Below are positions 38,331 through 47,982 of a stretch of DNA of 64,000 nucleotides, in pieces. Source of the stretch: Streptomyces ochraceiscleroticus (GTDB lineage: Bacteria > Actinomycetota > Actinomycetes > Streptomycetales > Streptomycetaceae); contig NZ_JOAX01000007.1 in NCBI RefSeq assembly GCF_000720485.1, forward strand, positions 62,001 to 126,000, read 5' to 3'. Numbering within the stretch: position 1 is the stretch's first letter; every line of letters starts with the position of its first letter. A model generated the notes under the pieces. The model saw only the letters and a program-made list of their open reading frames with translations, was not told the origin of the DNA and did no database searches. The position numbers and the translations under genes were made by a program.

Positions 38331-38685
38331 TCCCACTCTGGGATAGATCCGCTTGAAGGCGGACCCTAGCCGAGTCGCTCCCCTTCGGCTGAGGCAGCCG
38401 GCGTGCTGAGCCTCACTCCCGGGCGGGATGCCCGTCGCTGCCGCCACCGATACCCGCGAGGCCGGCGCAGCGCCGCAACGTGAGCAGCTCCGACGACGCA
38501 ACCGGTCAGGCTCGTCCGGCCTGCTCATGCACGGGATGGCTACACCGATTCGCGTAAATCTTCCCGCTGAGAAAACGTCAGCCAACGAGCAACGCGACAC
38601 TCAGCCACGCCGTCCAGAGCTACACCTGACCAAGCTCAACCAGATTCGGAAGTCTCATCAGTAGTCGGGCAGGGGCCCTGAGACG
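38331..38685. other. Short intergenic region downstream of the STAND gene
   Basis: About 350 bases between the IS relic and the STAND stop. A small AGCCGA...TCGGCT inverted repeat near 38372-38395 could be part of a terminator but is weak. Nothing else recognisable. Confidence 0.4.
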
Positions 38686-41600
38686 TCACCTGCTGTACGG
38701 CGCTAGCCTCTCGTTTCCGGCGACGACCATGGAGTCGACGAGTATCTGCCAATCTTCCAACTTGCCCAGCTCTTCGGCAGTTTTGCGAATTTCCTTGAGC
38801 CAGCTGTCCGAAAGCCACGACTGTTTGACCGTGACACGTCCATCTTGAATGCACAGGTCGGATACCCATTGCACGCCGCGGGTAGCTTGCACTTCCTCCG
38901 GGAGCTTCCGCAGAATGCCGATGAGTGCGTCGACGGCCTTGACCTCCCCGCGAGCGGCCGGCAGCCAATCCTCGATCGACTCAACGAGGTCTTCAGCGCG
39001 AACCCAGTCGATGGGAAGGCCGACGACCTCGTTGTACGGACCTTGCACCCACGGAAGGGGGTCCGGTAGCAGCGCTGCGGCGGCCCAGTCGCCCCAGTCA
39101 CGGTCGCGGTAGGGGCTCGGGTCGTCACTCAAGTAGCCAACAGCGTGGCGCAGCAAAGGTGGCCAGACGCTTCGGGCAGCTTCGGCCAGACGTTCATTCT
39201 CTGCACCTGCTGCGGCAAGACCGTGGAGAAAATTCGACATCAGTCCTGCATCTGCGCGAAGGGCGTCGAGCTGTTCGAGCACCGGTCCGACGGCACCGTT
39301 CTTCGCCAAGCCTTCGAGCAGGGCCCGCGCGGCGACGAGGGTGTGCGTCCCGCGGTCATCCGCGGTCCAGCCCTCGCCCTCCTGCGCGACCATGGCGCGT
39401 CGCTCGACGTCGAGGAACGCGGCGAGAAGCGTGGCTGCGTCGTCGGCGCAACAGTGGTCCGTCGACGCGGCTGCGCCGAGTCCGCGAATGGCTGCATCGA
39501 GAACCGCGATGTCGACGGAATCGCCCGACAGTGCCTGGAGGCGTTCGGCAACGTCGCCGGCAATCTGGACGTTCGGCCGTCGCTGGCCGTCTTGGTCCCA
39601 CGGACCGATTTCTGCGCCACGGGCGGTCTCAAGCAACCAGTTCAACGCAGTCCGGTGGATGCAAGGGTCGAAGCGGCATGGGGCTGTCCAGACGACATCG
39701 CATCCACGCGCCAAATGTAGCCGAGTCTCCAAGGACGCCTTGCCAGCCATCGCAAGACCAGCCTCAGCAACAACCTCGATTGAGCCGTCGGCCGCTCCCA
39801 GCGGCGCTGCCAGTGCGGATGTAAGGAACGCCGGCACGGCGTGAGCCACGGCTCGGTCGGCACCAAGATCGAAGAACTGGCCCTCGTGACATTGGTCCTC
39901 GGCCTCCTGGAACGACAATGCGATGCCGATGACGAGCTCTGTTGCGAACTGCGCTTCGTTGCCCAGCGCCTCTATATCACCAGCGGCGGCTCGTTCGACC
40001 GCTGCTCGGACGACGTGGGCAACGGCATCCACATGCCGGGTCGGCACCAGATCTCCATCGACCTCCAGCAGGGCACGGCCTGCCGCCAGATCCGCGGCGA
40101 TCTCCTCCGACGGGGGCGGCTCGTACTCGGCGTCATGCTTGGCCGAGCCCCAATACCGATTCTGCAACCGCAGCCTGGTCTGCACAGCCTCCTGGTGAGC
40201 CGCGTGCGTCTCTAGTGCGGCTCGCAGCTCAGGCGGGAGTTCAACCTCGATGTACATCTCATTGCCATGCTGCTTGATTCGATACTGGTCCGCGTCCAAA
40301 CTGGCGGCCCAGTTCTTCGTAAGGTCCTGGCTGATACCAAGCCTGGAGCCATTCTCGACAAGCTTGCCGGCGGCCTTCTTCAAAGCCTGGGCACGCTCCT
40401 GCCCGCCGTGCATCATCAGTCGCATGGCTACCTCACGCGGTGTCCAGTGGCGACGTTCGAGGTTCGCGAGACCTTCTGTCTTTGCGCGCAGCCCTGAATA
40501 CTCACTCGTCGTGCGGTCGAATTCTAACTCCCATACGATTGGTTCGGCGAGGAACGGGTCAAGTTCAGTGTCGACGCTCTCCATGTGGCGTACGAGCAGA
40601 CCGAACAGCATTCCCGGAATTGCCAGGTTCTCGCAGCCATCTAGGAGTACCTCGACGACCCTTCTCGGTGATACACCCTGACTCAACCACGTGTCGGCGA
40701 GGCGTTCCATCGCCTGGAGCGCGCTCATCGCCGAGTATGGGCCGACCGACGTGCCCCGGTACCAGCTCCATACATGACCGTCACCGACGTACAGGCGAGC
40801 AGTGCCGTCAATGTTCAGAATCGCACCGCGGTCTTCGCCCTCTCCCGTCTCCATATCGCCATCAGCGCCCTCGTCCCCCTCCTCAAAGGGATCAGTCAAC
40901 GCGTAAGGCGGACTAGGCCGCGACAGCCTTGCTACGCGCGCCCGCGCACCGCTATTCAGGATGTTGTTCAACACCCGCACCGAAGTCGCCAGCGACGCTG
41001 TCTGGAACAGCTGCCAGAACCCACCGAAGTAGTACTGGAAGAACGGTGGTCCGATACCGGTCCATCGGCCCTGATGCCTCCGGACACCCTCATCTCGGTG
41101 CGAGCTTGGCTCGTCGTCGATGTAGTAGGCCGCCATCAACGTCGCCAATAGCTCCGGGTCCTTCTGCGCCACGGCTCGGGCGCTCAACGGCGAGTCCGCA
41201 GCCGGAGCCAGGAACGCTGGTGCATTTTCCGCAATGGCTCGAAGGCACCTTTCGACGGCATCATCGATGTCCGGACCGAGCAGAGCCAACGTTTCGACGA
41301 ACGCCTCCTTCGTCAGGTGGTAATCCAGCTCGCGTCGGCGTCGCCGACGCTGCGCCACCCAACCAGACGGCGTGTCCCCGCTGGTCTTGCGTCGAGGGAA
41401 CGAGTTCCAGTAGGCAAGAAGACGGTCCCGAAGTCGGATTCGTAGTTCGTTTCCAACCGGAACGTCCGCTAGGGACAGGGCTTGCAGCCAGTCCGTGAGC
41501 AGTTCGAACGACTCCTTCGACACGTCCCACGGATTTTCGTCATCAAGGAGGAACTGCACAACGGGGTTCGTGACTAGACGGTCGACCAGCCCGTTGACCT

Positions 41601-43785
41601 TATACCGCTGCTGAACAACTCGAACCACGTCTCCGAGCACCAGGCCGACCGACTGATCCGTGCACGCTGACTTCAGGCATTGGTACGCGAATGGCGTCTC
41701 CAGAACCGCCTCCACTGGAACGTCAGTCCACCGGGGTCCGCGTGCTGCCGCGAACACCTCAAATTGCGAGCGAAGTTCGATGAACTTCCGTACGGGGCGA
41801 GCGTCCGGTGCTTTCAGTAGTCCCTCGCACGCAAGAGTGGCGGCCGACAGTGCCCACCGCGGTGCTCCCGCTGCCTGCAGCAAGTCGACGGGGCTCTGAC
41901 CACGGACGAGAAGGATGGCGGTCGCGTACCGCCGGACCTCGTCATGTGCAAAGTCCGGCTGGTTCCGATACCGGCTCGGTGGCGCGAGCAGATGATCCCG
42001 ACGCAGCGCGTCGACCGCTGCGGCATCGACGCCTGCGCCAGGTCGACGGTCCTCGGGCAGCTTCATAGTCTCTGCGGCTACCGCGAGCAGTGTCTGCTCA
42101 CGTGCCTCCGCCGAGCCGACACCGGGCCGCCCATCGCCCCGTACAATCCTGCTCCACACCAGATCAAGGCACTCCCACTCACCCAGTGAGCTATCAGGCT
42201 CCGCCCCGGTCCGAGCCAGAAGGTCCAGTACAACGGGCCTTCTCAGCAACGAGTTCACGGGCAGGTCTCGCAGGACCGTACGCAAAAGCGGAAAGTGGTC
42301 TGACACGACGGAGATGTCCTCATCGCCCAACGGCCGCATCTCAAAAGACGAAATGGACGTCGGGAACCCCAGCTCCACCTGCTCCCGCATGAAACCCAGT
42401 GCCACGTCAGATGTCACCGCAACGAGCCCAACACCCGCCGCAGCCGCTGTCAGCACCAAGTCACTCAACAGGCCAGCAGACCGCTCCAGAGCGGCATCAG
42501 CCGCGTCGATGACCAGGACTCGAGAAGGTGCCGATGTCTCCGCGAGCACGTCCTCCAGCGAAACCCCGAGCGCAGCTCGCAGCTCCAAACTCGACTGCGG
42601 CATGCCACGGAAGTTCACCACCACCCCCTGGAACCCGGCAGGGTCTGCGGCTTCCAACTCTGCAACGGCCGACAGAGTCAGCGCACTCTTACCGATGCCC
42701 GACTCGCCAGATACCAACAAAGCCGAAGCACGGGTACCGGCCTCGCGCAGGGCGTCAACGAGTCGTTCGCGGCGGTCGGCGAACGAGATCTCGACCGGCC
42801 CTCCAGACGACTCATCACCGATAGTGGCCCGCACACCGGCAACGGCCAACTTGCGTTGCTCAGCAAGCACCGACCACGGGTGCCGACTTCGAGTCGCACC
42901 CGAGTCCAAGACCACGTGAATGTCACGGCGGAGCACCTTGAGGTCCACCACAGCGCCAGTCGCGTCGTAGCGGGTTGCCTCGACCTCGAGACGGTCCCGG
43001 ACCACCACCCCGTCGGCGGCAGCCGAGGCCACGCTGTCCAGCGACGTCGCGACCGCTGTGCGGTCGCCTTCGTCCGGGCTCTGAACCGCAAAACCGAGGA
43101 TGTGCAGCCGGCCAAGTAGCCGCCACTCCAGCCGCAGGATCTCTTCCTGCGTTGTGTCGTCTTCGACGGCCTTCTCGACCATCTCCAGAAAATGCTCATG
43201 CCGCTTACGCACCGGCTTGGACCAGCGGCGATCGATGTCCATGGACGCTTGGAACGACTGCGGGTCGGCATGAGCACGCGCGATGCCGCAGAGCTTTGCG
43301 AGCTGGTCCCACTGATCGGACCGACCGGCGGTCGCGACGGCGACCTGGTGAGTGTCGGCGTCGAACCTCTCGACCTCGGCGAGCAGCGACCCGACGAGCT
43401 TCACCGTGTCGCCATGACTCTGGACGAAGTTCGGCGTTGCTCGACATGCCACGGCAAGGATGACCTTGGCTGCCCCAGCGTCGCATTCGATCAGAAGATC
43501 GTCCACCGGGTGCGCCGGACCGGTTTGGAACGACACCCTCCGGACCGGCAGCTCAGATGCCTCCGCCCGTCGTGCGCCAGTCAACATGCCAGCAAGATAG
43601 ACAGCCGCGACGCGGTGCGCGAACGAAACACCACCACCGCCGGTCGCATAGGTGCTCGATCCTCGCTCAGTCTCACTGGCCGCGGCGGTGGCGCCCCCGG
43701 CGGCGGCATCCTGAGGAACAGCGGCGAGTGCGGATGTCGTCTCGTCTTCGGACCGAGCAGCATCCGGCGCAACGGGCTCGTTCAT
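38686..43785 (-). CDS. Giant STAND-type ATPase with nuclease-like N-terminus (Avs-like defence candidate)
   Basis: A 1699-aa protein; start at ATG 43785 (MNEPVAPDAARS) behind GAGGGA. After a low-complexity leader, residues 55-160 (FAHRVAAVYLAGMLTG, then HPVDDLLIECDAGAAKVILA and VACRATPNFVQS) resemble the restriction-endonuclease-like domains at the N-terminus of Cap4/Avs-type proteins, but the usual Q-x-K is replaced by A-C-R. The NTPase has Walker A GESGIGKS at 360-367 and Walker B VLVIDAADAAL around 425. The remaining 1100 residues are alpha-helical sensor-like repeats. Codons use more A/T at third positions than core genes. No partner gene lies in the same operon. Likely an antiphage NTPase; inference from architecture. 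Confidence 0.75.
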   Translation of the reverse strand: MNEPVAPDAARSEDETTSALAAVPQDAAAGGATAAASETERGSSTYATGGGGVSFAHRVAAVYLAGMLTGARRAEASELPVRRVSFQTGPAHPVDDLLIECDAGAAKVILAVACRATPNFVQSHGDTVKLVGSLLAEVERFDADTHQVAVATAGRSDQWDQLAKLCGIARAHADPQSFQASMDIDRRWSKPVRKRHEHFLEMVEKAVEDDTTQEEILRLEWRLLGRLHILGFAVQSPDEGDRTAVATSLDSVASAAADGVVVRDRLEVEATRYDATGAVVDLKVLRRDIHVVLDSGATRSRHPWSVLAEQRKLAVAGVRATIGDESSGGPVEISFADRRERLVDALREAGTRASALLVSGESGIGKSALTLSAVAELEAADPAGFQGVVVNFRGMPQSSLELRAALGVSLEDVLAETSAPSRVLVIDAADAALERSAGLLSDLVLTAAAAGVGLVAVTSDVALGFMREQVELGFPTSISSFEMRPLGDEDISVVSDHFPLLRTVLRDLPVNSLLRRPVVLDLLARTGAEPDSSLGEWECLDLVWSRIVRGDGRPGVGSAEAREQTLLAVAAETMKLPEDRRPGAGVDAAAVDALRRDHLLAPPSRYRNQPDFAHDEVRRYATAILLVRGQSPVDLLQAAGAPRWALSAATLACEGLLKAPDARPVRKFIELRSQFEVFAAARGPRWTDVPVEAVLETPFAYQCLKSACTDQSVGLVLGDVVRVVQQRYKVNGLVDRLVTNPVVQFLLDDENPWDVSKESFELLTDWLQALSLADVPVGNELRIRLRDRLLAYWNSFPRRKTSGDTPSGWVAQRRRRRRELDYHLTKEAFVETLALLGPDIDDAVERCLRAIAENAPAFLAPAADSPLSARAVAQKDPELLATLMAAYYIDDEPSSHRDEGVRRHQGRWTGIGPPFFQYYFGGFWQLFQTASLATSVRVLNNILNSGARARVARLSRPSPPYALTDPFEEGDEGADGDMETGEGEDRGAILNIDGTARLYVGDGHVWSWYRGTSVGPYSAMSALQAMERLADTWLSQGVSPRRVVEVLLDGCENLAIPGMLFGLLVRHMESVDTELDPFLAEPIVWELEFDRTTSEYSGLRAKTEGLANLERRHWTPREVAMRLMMHGGQERAQALKKAAGKLVENGSRLGISQDLTKNWAASLDADQYRIKQHGNEMYIEVELPPELRAALETHAAHQEAVQTRLRLQNRYWGSAKHDAEYEPPPSEEIAADLAAGRALLEVDGDLVPTRHVDAVAHVVRAAVERAAAGDIEALGNEAQFATELVIGIALSFQEAEDQCHEGQFFDLGADRAVAHAVPAFLTSALAAPLGAADGSIEVVAEAGLAMAGKASLETRLHLARGCDVVWTAPCRFDPCIHRTALNWLLETARGAEIGPWDQDGQRRPNVQIAGDVAERLQALSGDSVDIAVLDAAIRGLGAAASTDHCCADDAATLLAAFLDVERRAMVAQEGEGWTADDRGTHTLVAARALLEGLAKNGAVGPVLEQLDALRADAGLMSNFLHGLAAAGAENERLAEAARSVWPPLLRHAVGYLSDDPSPYRDRDWGDWAAAALLPDPLPWVQGPYNEVVGLPIDWVRAEDLVESIEDWLPAARGEVKAVDALIGILRKLPEEVQATRGVQWVSDLCIQDGRVTVKQSWLSDSWLKEIRKTAEELGKLEDWQILVDSMVVAGNERLAPYSR

Positions 43786-44336
43786 GTGTCCCTCGGCGGC
43801 ATCGTGGATCAATGGCCGCACGGCTCACCGTGGCGGCATGTCGAAAACCATACAGTCCTGTCGCTACATATGTGCATGTAGTGGTACCTGCATCCTGGAC
43901 AACACCTTCTGACTTGTTCACGTCAATCTGGGTGGAACGGCACACCTGATCCGTCATGTTACGGCTGGCTATCCGGCAAGAAACCTCTCCACGGCAGACG
44001 GTCTCTCCGGCCCCACCGGCATCGCACGCTTGTGCAGCGTGAGTCCGAGTGAAGCGTCACCACGGGCGGCTGCCCACGCCTCGCGCCCGCAACTTAGGGC
44101 CACATGAGCGAGTGCAGCAGTGAACCCGCAGGTTCGATTCACCTCTTCTTGCAGATAGCCGATGTGGCAAGTGAAGCCAGGCGTCCGATTTCCTAGCCGA
44201 TGGCGACGCCCCCCGCAGCCCCCTGGCCTCCGGCCCCCGTCATTCATGCCCTGGTGCCGGCCACGGGCAGACTGCGCAGCGTTAGCCAGGCTCGTTTGGT
44301 CCGGCCGCACTTTCGACTTACAGTCGGGCGCCGTCG
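43786..44336. other. Region between the STAND gene and yjbQ, with a C-terminal gene relic
   Basis: About 550 bases. The minus-strand frame ending at 43969 contains HIGYLQEEVNRTCGFTAALA and SLGLTLHKRAMPVGPERPSA, which looks like the tail of a real protein, but its frame only extends upstream by overlapping yjbQ in another frame and it has no start. It may be the remnant of an element-borne gene next to the integration site. The upstream region of the STAND gene (43786-43960) is AT-richer and probably holds its promoter. Confidence 0.4.
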
Positions 44337-44759
44337 TCAGGCAAGGAACGACAGCCGAACCTGCCGACGAGGGTTGTCCTTGTTGAGATCGACCAGGCAC
44401 ACAGACTGCCACGTGCCCAGGGCGAGGGCGCCGTCGATCACGGGGAGGGTGGCGTGTGGGGGGATGAAGGCGGGGAGGACGTGGTCTCGGCCGTGGCCGG
44501 GGGTGCCGTGGCGGTGGCGCCAGCGGTTGTCGGCGGGGAGCAGGTCGTGGAGGGCGGCGAGGAGGTCGTCGTCGCTGCCGGCGCCGGTCTCGATGATCGC
44601 GATGCCGGCGGTGGCGTGCGGGACGAAGATGTTCAGGAGGCCGTCGCGGCCGGCTGCCGCATCGGCGAGGAACGCCGAGCAGTCGCTCGTGAGGTCGTGG
44701 ACGGTCTCGGACGAGCCGGTCGTGATGTTCAGTACGCGAGTGGTGAAGGGGTTTGCCAT
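44337..44759 (-). CDS. yjbQ: YjbQ/UPF0047 family protein (secondary thiamine-phosphate synthase-like)
   Basis: A 140-aa protein starting MANPFTTRVLNITTGSSE at ATG 44759. Family motifs are complete: GLLNIFVPHATAGIAI with the His, the middle HRHGTPGHGRDHVLP cluster, and the C-terminal LGTWQSVCLVDLNKDNPRRQ followed by VRLSFLA. The usual length is 130-140 aa. UPF0047 proteins have been linked to thiamine phosphate synthesis as a side activity; the true role is uncertain. The accessory region lies directly downstream and contains three copies of this gene's 3' end, so the gene appears to serve as an integration target. Confidence 0.9.
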   Translation of the reverse strand: MANPFTTRVLNITTGSSETVHDLTSDCSAFLADAAAGRDGLLNIFVPHATAGIAIIETGAGSDDDLLAALHDLLPADNRWRHRHGTPGHGRDHVLPAFIPPHATLPVIDGALALGTWQSVCLVDLNKDNPRRQVRLSFLA

Positions 44760-44876
44760 ACCACCATGATCGGCGATCGGTGGAGGGGCGCGGGACCTGA
44801 CACACGGCCGCAATAAAGGACCACTGGCCGAGACGGCGATTGACCTGGTTCCGGCCACGCGGCTACGTTCAGCGGC

Positions 44877-44975
44877 ATGTCTTCGTCAGCCTTGCTCACC
44901 ACGCGCGGTCACATCGACCTGCTGCGGGTGGCCTCTGCCGCCTGTCGCCGCGGCGGCGGCTGCTCCTGCTGCTGA
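44877..44975 (+). CDS. Cys-rich leader peptide upstream of sulfonate transporter
   Basis: A 32-codon frame, MSSSALLTTRGHIDLLRVAS then AACRRGGGCSCC, ending in TGA at 44975. Short leaders of this type, with a conserved TTRGHIDLLRV core and a cysteine-rich end, precede sulfur-uptake operons in Streptomyces. Four Cys codons at the end (two adjacent) would stall ribosomes when cysteine is short, so it probably controls the downstream ABC genes by attenuation. It is too short for default gene finders. Confidence 0.8.
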   Translation: MSSSALLTTRGHIDLLRVASAACRRGGGCSCC

Positions 44976-45087
44976 CGAGTTTCACCTCTTCGTTTCACCC
45001 CCTTTCTTTCGTGCGCGCCTTCTCGCGTTGCGCGTGTTTTGCCGTGCTTGCGTGCGGCCTGGACTTCATCCCGTTTGCGGAGTTTTC

Positions 45088-45978
45088 ATGACGCCTGATC
45101 AGGCTGTACTTGATCGAGATCGATCAACCTCTTTGCCGCCCGATAAACCCGATACATCCGATACCTCAAGCGGGCCCGAGCTCGTCGCTCTTGTGCCGGT
45201 CTCCGCTCGGCGGCGGTCGGTGCCGCGGTGGCTGCGGCGTACGACGGGGCCGGTGGGTCTGGTCGTGTTGTGGCAGGTGCTGAGTGCGACGGGTGTGCTG
45301 CATCCCGATGTGCTTGCCTCGCCCGGCACCATCGCGGGTACCGCCGCGGGGCTCGTCTCGGACGGGACGTTGCCGTCGGCGATGCTGGTGTCCGTCCAGC
45401 GCGTCCTGGTCGGGCTGGTACTGGGCGGCATCGCCGGCATCGCGCTGGCGCTCGCCTCCGGGCTGTCGCGGCTGGGTGAGGACCTGGTGGACGCGACCGT
45501 GCAGATGCTGCGGTCCATCCCTTGGGTGGGCGTCATCCCGCTGTTCATCATCTGGCTGGGCATCGGCGAGGCGCCGAAGATCGCGTTGATTGCGCTCGGC
45601 GTGGCATTCCACCTGTATCTGAATGTGTATGCCGGAATCCGGGGCGTGGACGCCCAGTTGGTCGAGGCGGGATCCTCGCTCGGGCTCGGCCGGTGGGGGT
45701 TGATCCGGCACGTCGTCCTGCCCGGCGCGCTGCCGGGTGCGATGACCGGGCTGCGGTACTCGCTGGCCACGGCGTGGCTCGCGCTGGTCTTCGGCGAGTC
45801 GGTCAACGCCGATGACGGCATCGGCTTCCTCATGAATCAGGCGCGGGAGTTCTTCCGTACCGATGTGATCGTGGTCTGCCTGATCGTGTACGCGCTGCTC
45901 GGACTGCTCGCCGATTTCCTCGTCCGTACTCTCGAAAGGCTGTTGCTGCAATGGCGACCGACGTTCACGGGGCAGTGA
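45088..45978 (+). CDS. ssuC: Aliphatic sulfonate ABC transporter permease
   Basis: A 296-aa membrane protein from ATG 45088 behind GGAG (MTPDQAVLDRD). A polar N-terminus (1-55) precedes about six membrane helices (for example GPVGLVVLWQVLSATGV, SMLVSVQRVLVGLVLGGIAG region), and the EAA loop EAGSSLGLGRWGLIRHVVLP that contacts the ATPase. The family includes SsuC, TauC and NrtB; sulfonate is favoured by the Cys-rich leader and the gene order C-B-A. It overlaps ssuB by 28 nt. Confidence 0.88.
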   Translation: MTPDQAVLDRDRSTSLPPDKPDTSDTSSGPELVALVPVSARRRSVPRWLRRTTGPVGLVVLWQVLSATGVLHPDVLASPGTIAGTAAGLVSDGTLPSAMLVSVQRVLVGLVLGGIAGIALALASGLSRLGEDLVDATVQMLRSIPWVGVIPLFIIWLGIGEAPKIALIALGVAFHLYLNVYAGIRGVDAQLVEAGSSLGLGRWGLIRHVVLPGALPGAMTGLRYSLATAWLALVFGESVNADDGIGFLMNQAREFFRTDVIVVCLIVYALLGLLADFLVRTLERLLLQWRPTFTGQ

Positions 45979-46775
45979 CCCCGAAGACTGCAGACGGTGC
46001 TTCCGCCGCCGTGCGTGTGGCAGGACTGACACGTTCCTTCGATGGGCGAGCGGTGATTGATGGTCTTGAACTGACCGTGCAGCCCGGTGAGTTCGTCGCG
46101 TTGCTCGGGCGCAGTGGGTGCGGGAAGTCGACGTTGCTGCGGGTGCTGGCCGGGCTCGACCGGGAGATCGAGGGCGAGGTGTCGGTACCGCGCCGCTCGG
46201 CCGTCGCGTTTCAGGCGCCGCGGCTGATGCCCTGGAAGAAGGTGTGGCGGAACGTCCTCCTCGGGCTGCCGGGACGGCCCGAACGGGCAGTGGCCGAGCA
46301 GGCGTTGGGCGAGGTCGGACTGTCGCACCGTACCGACGCCTGGCCGAAGACGCTCTCCGGTGGCGAGGCCCAGCGCGCTTCGCTGGCCCGGGCGCTGGTG
46401 CGCGAGCCCGACCTGCTGCTGCTCGACGAGCCGTTCGGCGCGCTCGACGCGCTGACCCGCATCAAGGCGCAGCGACTGGTCGCCGAGCTCTGGCGGCGGC
46501 GCGGCTGCGCGGTGCTGCTGGTCACCCATGACGTCGAGGAGGCGCTGCTGCTCGCGGACCGGGCGGTGGTGATGGACGAAGGTGTCATCGCGTACGAGAC
46601 CGCCATCGACCTGCCGCGGCCGCGGGACATCGCGTCCCCGCGCTTCGCGGAGCTGCGCGCCCGGCTGCTGGACCGGCTGGGCGTGGACGGCCCTACGGAC
46701 AGCCCGGCGGACAGCCCGTCGAGCAGCGGCCTGGCGGACGGTCCGGCGGGGGATGGTCTGGCCGACGCGGCCTGA
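45951..46775 (+). CDS. ssuB: Aliphatic sulfonate ABC transporter ATPase
   Basis: A 274-aa ABC ATPase starting MATDVHGAVTPKTADG inside the ssuC end. Walker A GRSGCGKST, Q-loop VAFQAPRLMPWKKVWRN, signature LSGGEAQRASLARAL, Walker B LLLLDEPFGALDA and switch His LLVTHDVEEAL are all intact. The C-terminal 25 residues are a Ser/Asp/Ala-rich low-complexity tail (GPTDSPADSPSSSGLADG). It energises uptake together with SsuC and the lipoprotein SsuA. Confidence 0.93.
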   Translation: MATDVHGAVTPKTADGASAAVRVAGLTRSFDGRAVIDGLELTVQPGEFVALLGRSGCGKSTLLRVLAGLDREIEGEVSVPRRSAVAFQAPRLMPWKKVWRNVLLGLPGRPERAVAEQALGEVGLSHRTDAWPKTLSGGEAQRASLARALVREPDLLLLDEPFGALDALTRIKAQRLVAELWRRRGCAVLLVTHDVEEALLLADRAVVMDEGVIAYETAIDLPRPRDIASPRFAELRARLLDRLGVDGPTDSPADSPSSSGLADGPAGDGLADAA

Positions 46776-46784
46776 CCCCCTGGC

Positions 46785-46846
46785 GAGTAACCACCCCTTC
46801 CCCCGCTCACGAACCGAGTAACCAACCCCTCCCCCGCCCACAAACC
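46785..46846 (+). repeat. Imperfect 31-bp tandem repeat between ssuB and ssuA
   Basis: Two consecutive 31-bp units beginning GAGTAACCA and ending ACC differ at four or five positions. C-rich and without a hairpin. It separates ssuB from ssuA and may only be a slippage product, or may tune translation of ssuA. Confidence 0.8.
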
Positions 46847-46895
46847 AATGAACTCCCAACGAAACACCCGGCGAAACCCAACGAACGGAACTGTG

Positions 46896-47957
46896 ATGAG
46901 ACCTCGCCGACCGGCCCGCGCCCTCGTACCGGGTGCCGCCCTGCTGCTCCCGCTCGCGCTGCTGCTGACGGCGTGCGGCGGTGCGTCCCGGGCGGACGGT
47001 TCCGCCGGCGGTACGGGCAGTGGCACCGATGGCAAGGGCTCCGTGACGCTGAACGTCGGTGACCAGAAGGGCGGCTCCGAGGCGCTGCTGCGGGCCGCCG
47101 GCGAGCTGGACGACCTGCCGTACCGCATCAAGTGGTCCACCTTCACCTCCGGGCCGCCGCTGCTGGAGGCGCTCAACGCCGGTGCGGTCGACATCGGCGC
47201 GGTCGGCAACACGCCGCCCGTCTTCGCCGCGGCCGCCCAGCAGAAGCTCAAGGTGGTCGCCGCCTCGCACAGCTCCTCGGAGGGCGAGTCGATCCTGGTG
47301 AAGAAGGACTCGCCGCTCAAGCGGCCCGCCCAGCTCAAGGGCAAGACCATCGCGGTGGCGCAGGGCAGCTCGGCCAATTACCAGCTCGTCGCTTCCCTGA
47401 AGAAGGCCGGTCTGACGACGAAGGACGTCAAGCTCAGCTATCTGCAGCCGGCGGACGCACTGGCCGCGTTCACCCGCGGCCGAGTGGACGCCTGGGCGGT
47501 GTGGGATCCGTACACCTCGCAGGCCCTGGACCAGGCCGATGCGCGCGTGCTGACCACAGGGCAGGGCGTCGTCAACGGCCTCAGCTTCCAGGTGGCCGCG
47601 CCCGCCGCGCTCAAGGACAAGAAGAAGGCCGAGGTGCTCAAGGACTACAACGACCGGCTGCGGCGCGCCCAGGACTGGGTGTTCAAGCATCCGCAGAAGT
47701 GGGCCAAGGTGTGGGCGAAGGAGACCGGGCTGCCGGAGAAGGTGGCGCTGGACGCGGTCAAGCGGACGCGCGGCACGGCCGTACCGGTCGCGGTCGACAA
47801 GGTCGCCGTCGCCTCCGAGCAGCAGATCGTGAACACCTTCGCGGGGATCGGGCTGATCCCCCGGAAGTACTCCTTCGCCGACTTCGTCGACACGCGGTTC
47901 AACGGTGATCTGCCGCCTTCGAGCACGCGACCGCGTACGTACGGAAAGGACGGCTGA
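46896..47957 (+). CDS. ssuA: Aliphatic sulfonate ABC transporter substrate-binding lipoprotein
   Basis: A 353-aa protein; start at ATG 46896 (MRPRRPARALVPGAALLLPL), chosen because it gives a compact lipoprotein signal ending LLLTACGG with the lipid Cys at about 25; an upstream ATG at 46848 is possible. The body is an SsuA/THI5-like type II binding protein: GDQKGGSEALLRAAGELDDL, LLEALNAGAVDIGAVGNTPP, LKGKTIAVAQGSSANYQLVA and RVDAWAVWDPYTSQALD. It binds alkanesulfonates outside the cell for SsuBC. Confidence 0.92.
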   Translation: MRPRRPARALVPGAALLLPLALLLTACGGASRADGSAGGTGSGTDGKGSVTLNVGDQKGGSEALLRAAGELDDLPYRIKWSTFTSGPPLLEALNAGAVDIGAVGNTPPVFAAAAQQKLKVVAASHSSSEGESILVKKDSPLKRPAQLKGKTIAVAQGSSANYQLVASLKKAGLTTKDVKLSYLQPADALAAFTRGRVDAWAVWDPYTSQALDQADARVLTTGQGVVNGLSFQVAAPAALKDKKKAEVLKDYNDRLRRAQDWVFKHPQKWAKVWAKETGLPEKVALDAVKRTRGTAVPVAVDKVAVASEQQIVNTFAGIGLIPRKYSFADFVDTRFNGDLPPSSTRPRTYGKDG

Positions 47958-47982
47958 GGCCCGCCGAGGCGGCGGCCACTGC

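Noticed and set aside
43969..44805. 278-aa minus-strand frame overlapping yjbQ
   Set aside because: Its upstream half is a low-complexity Arg/Pro shadow of yjbQ. Only the last ~65 codons look protein-like, and they have no start; treated as a relic.
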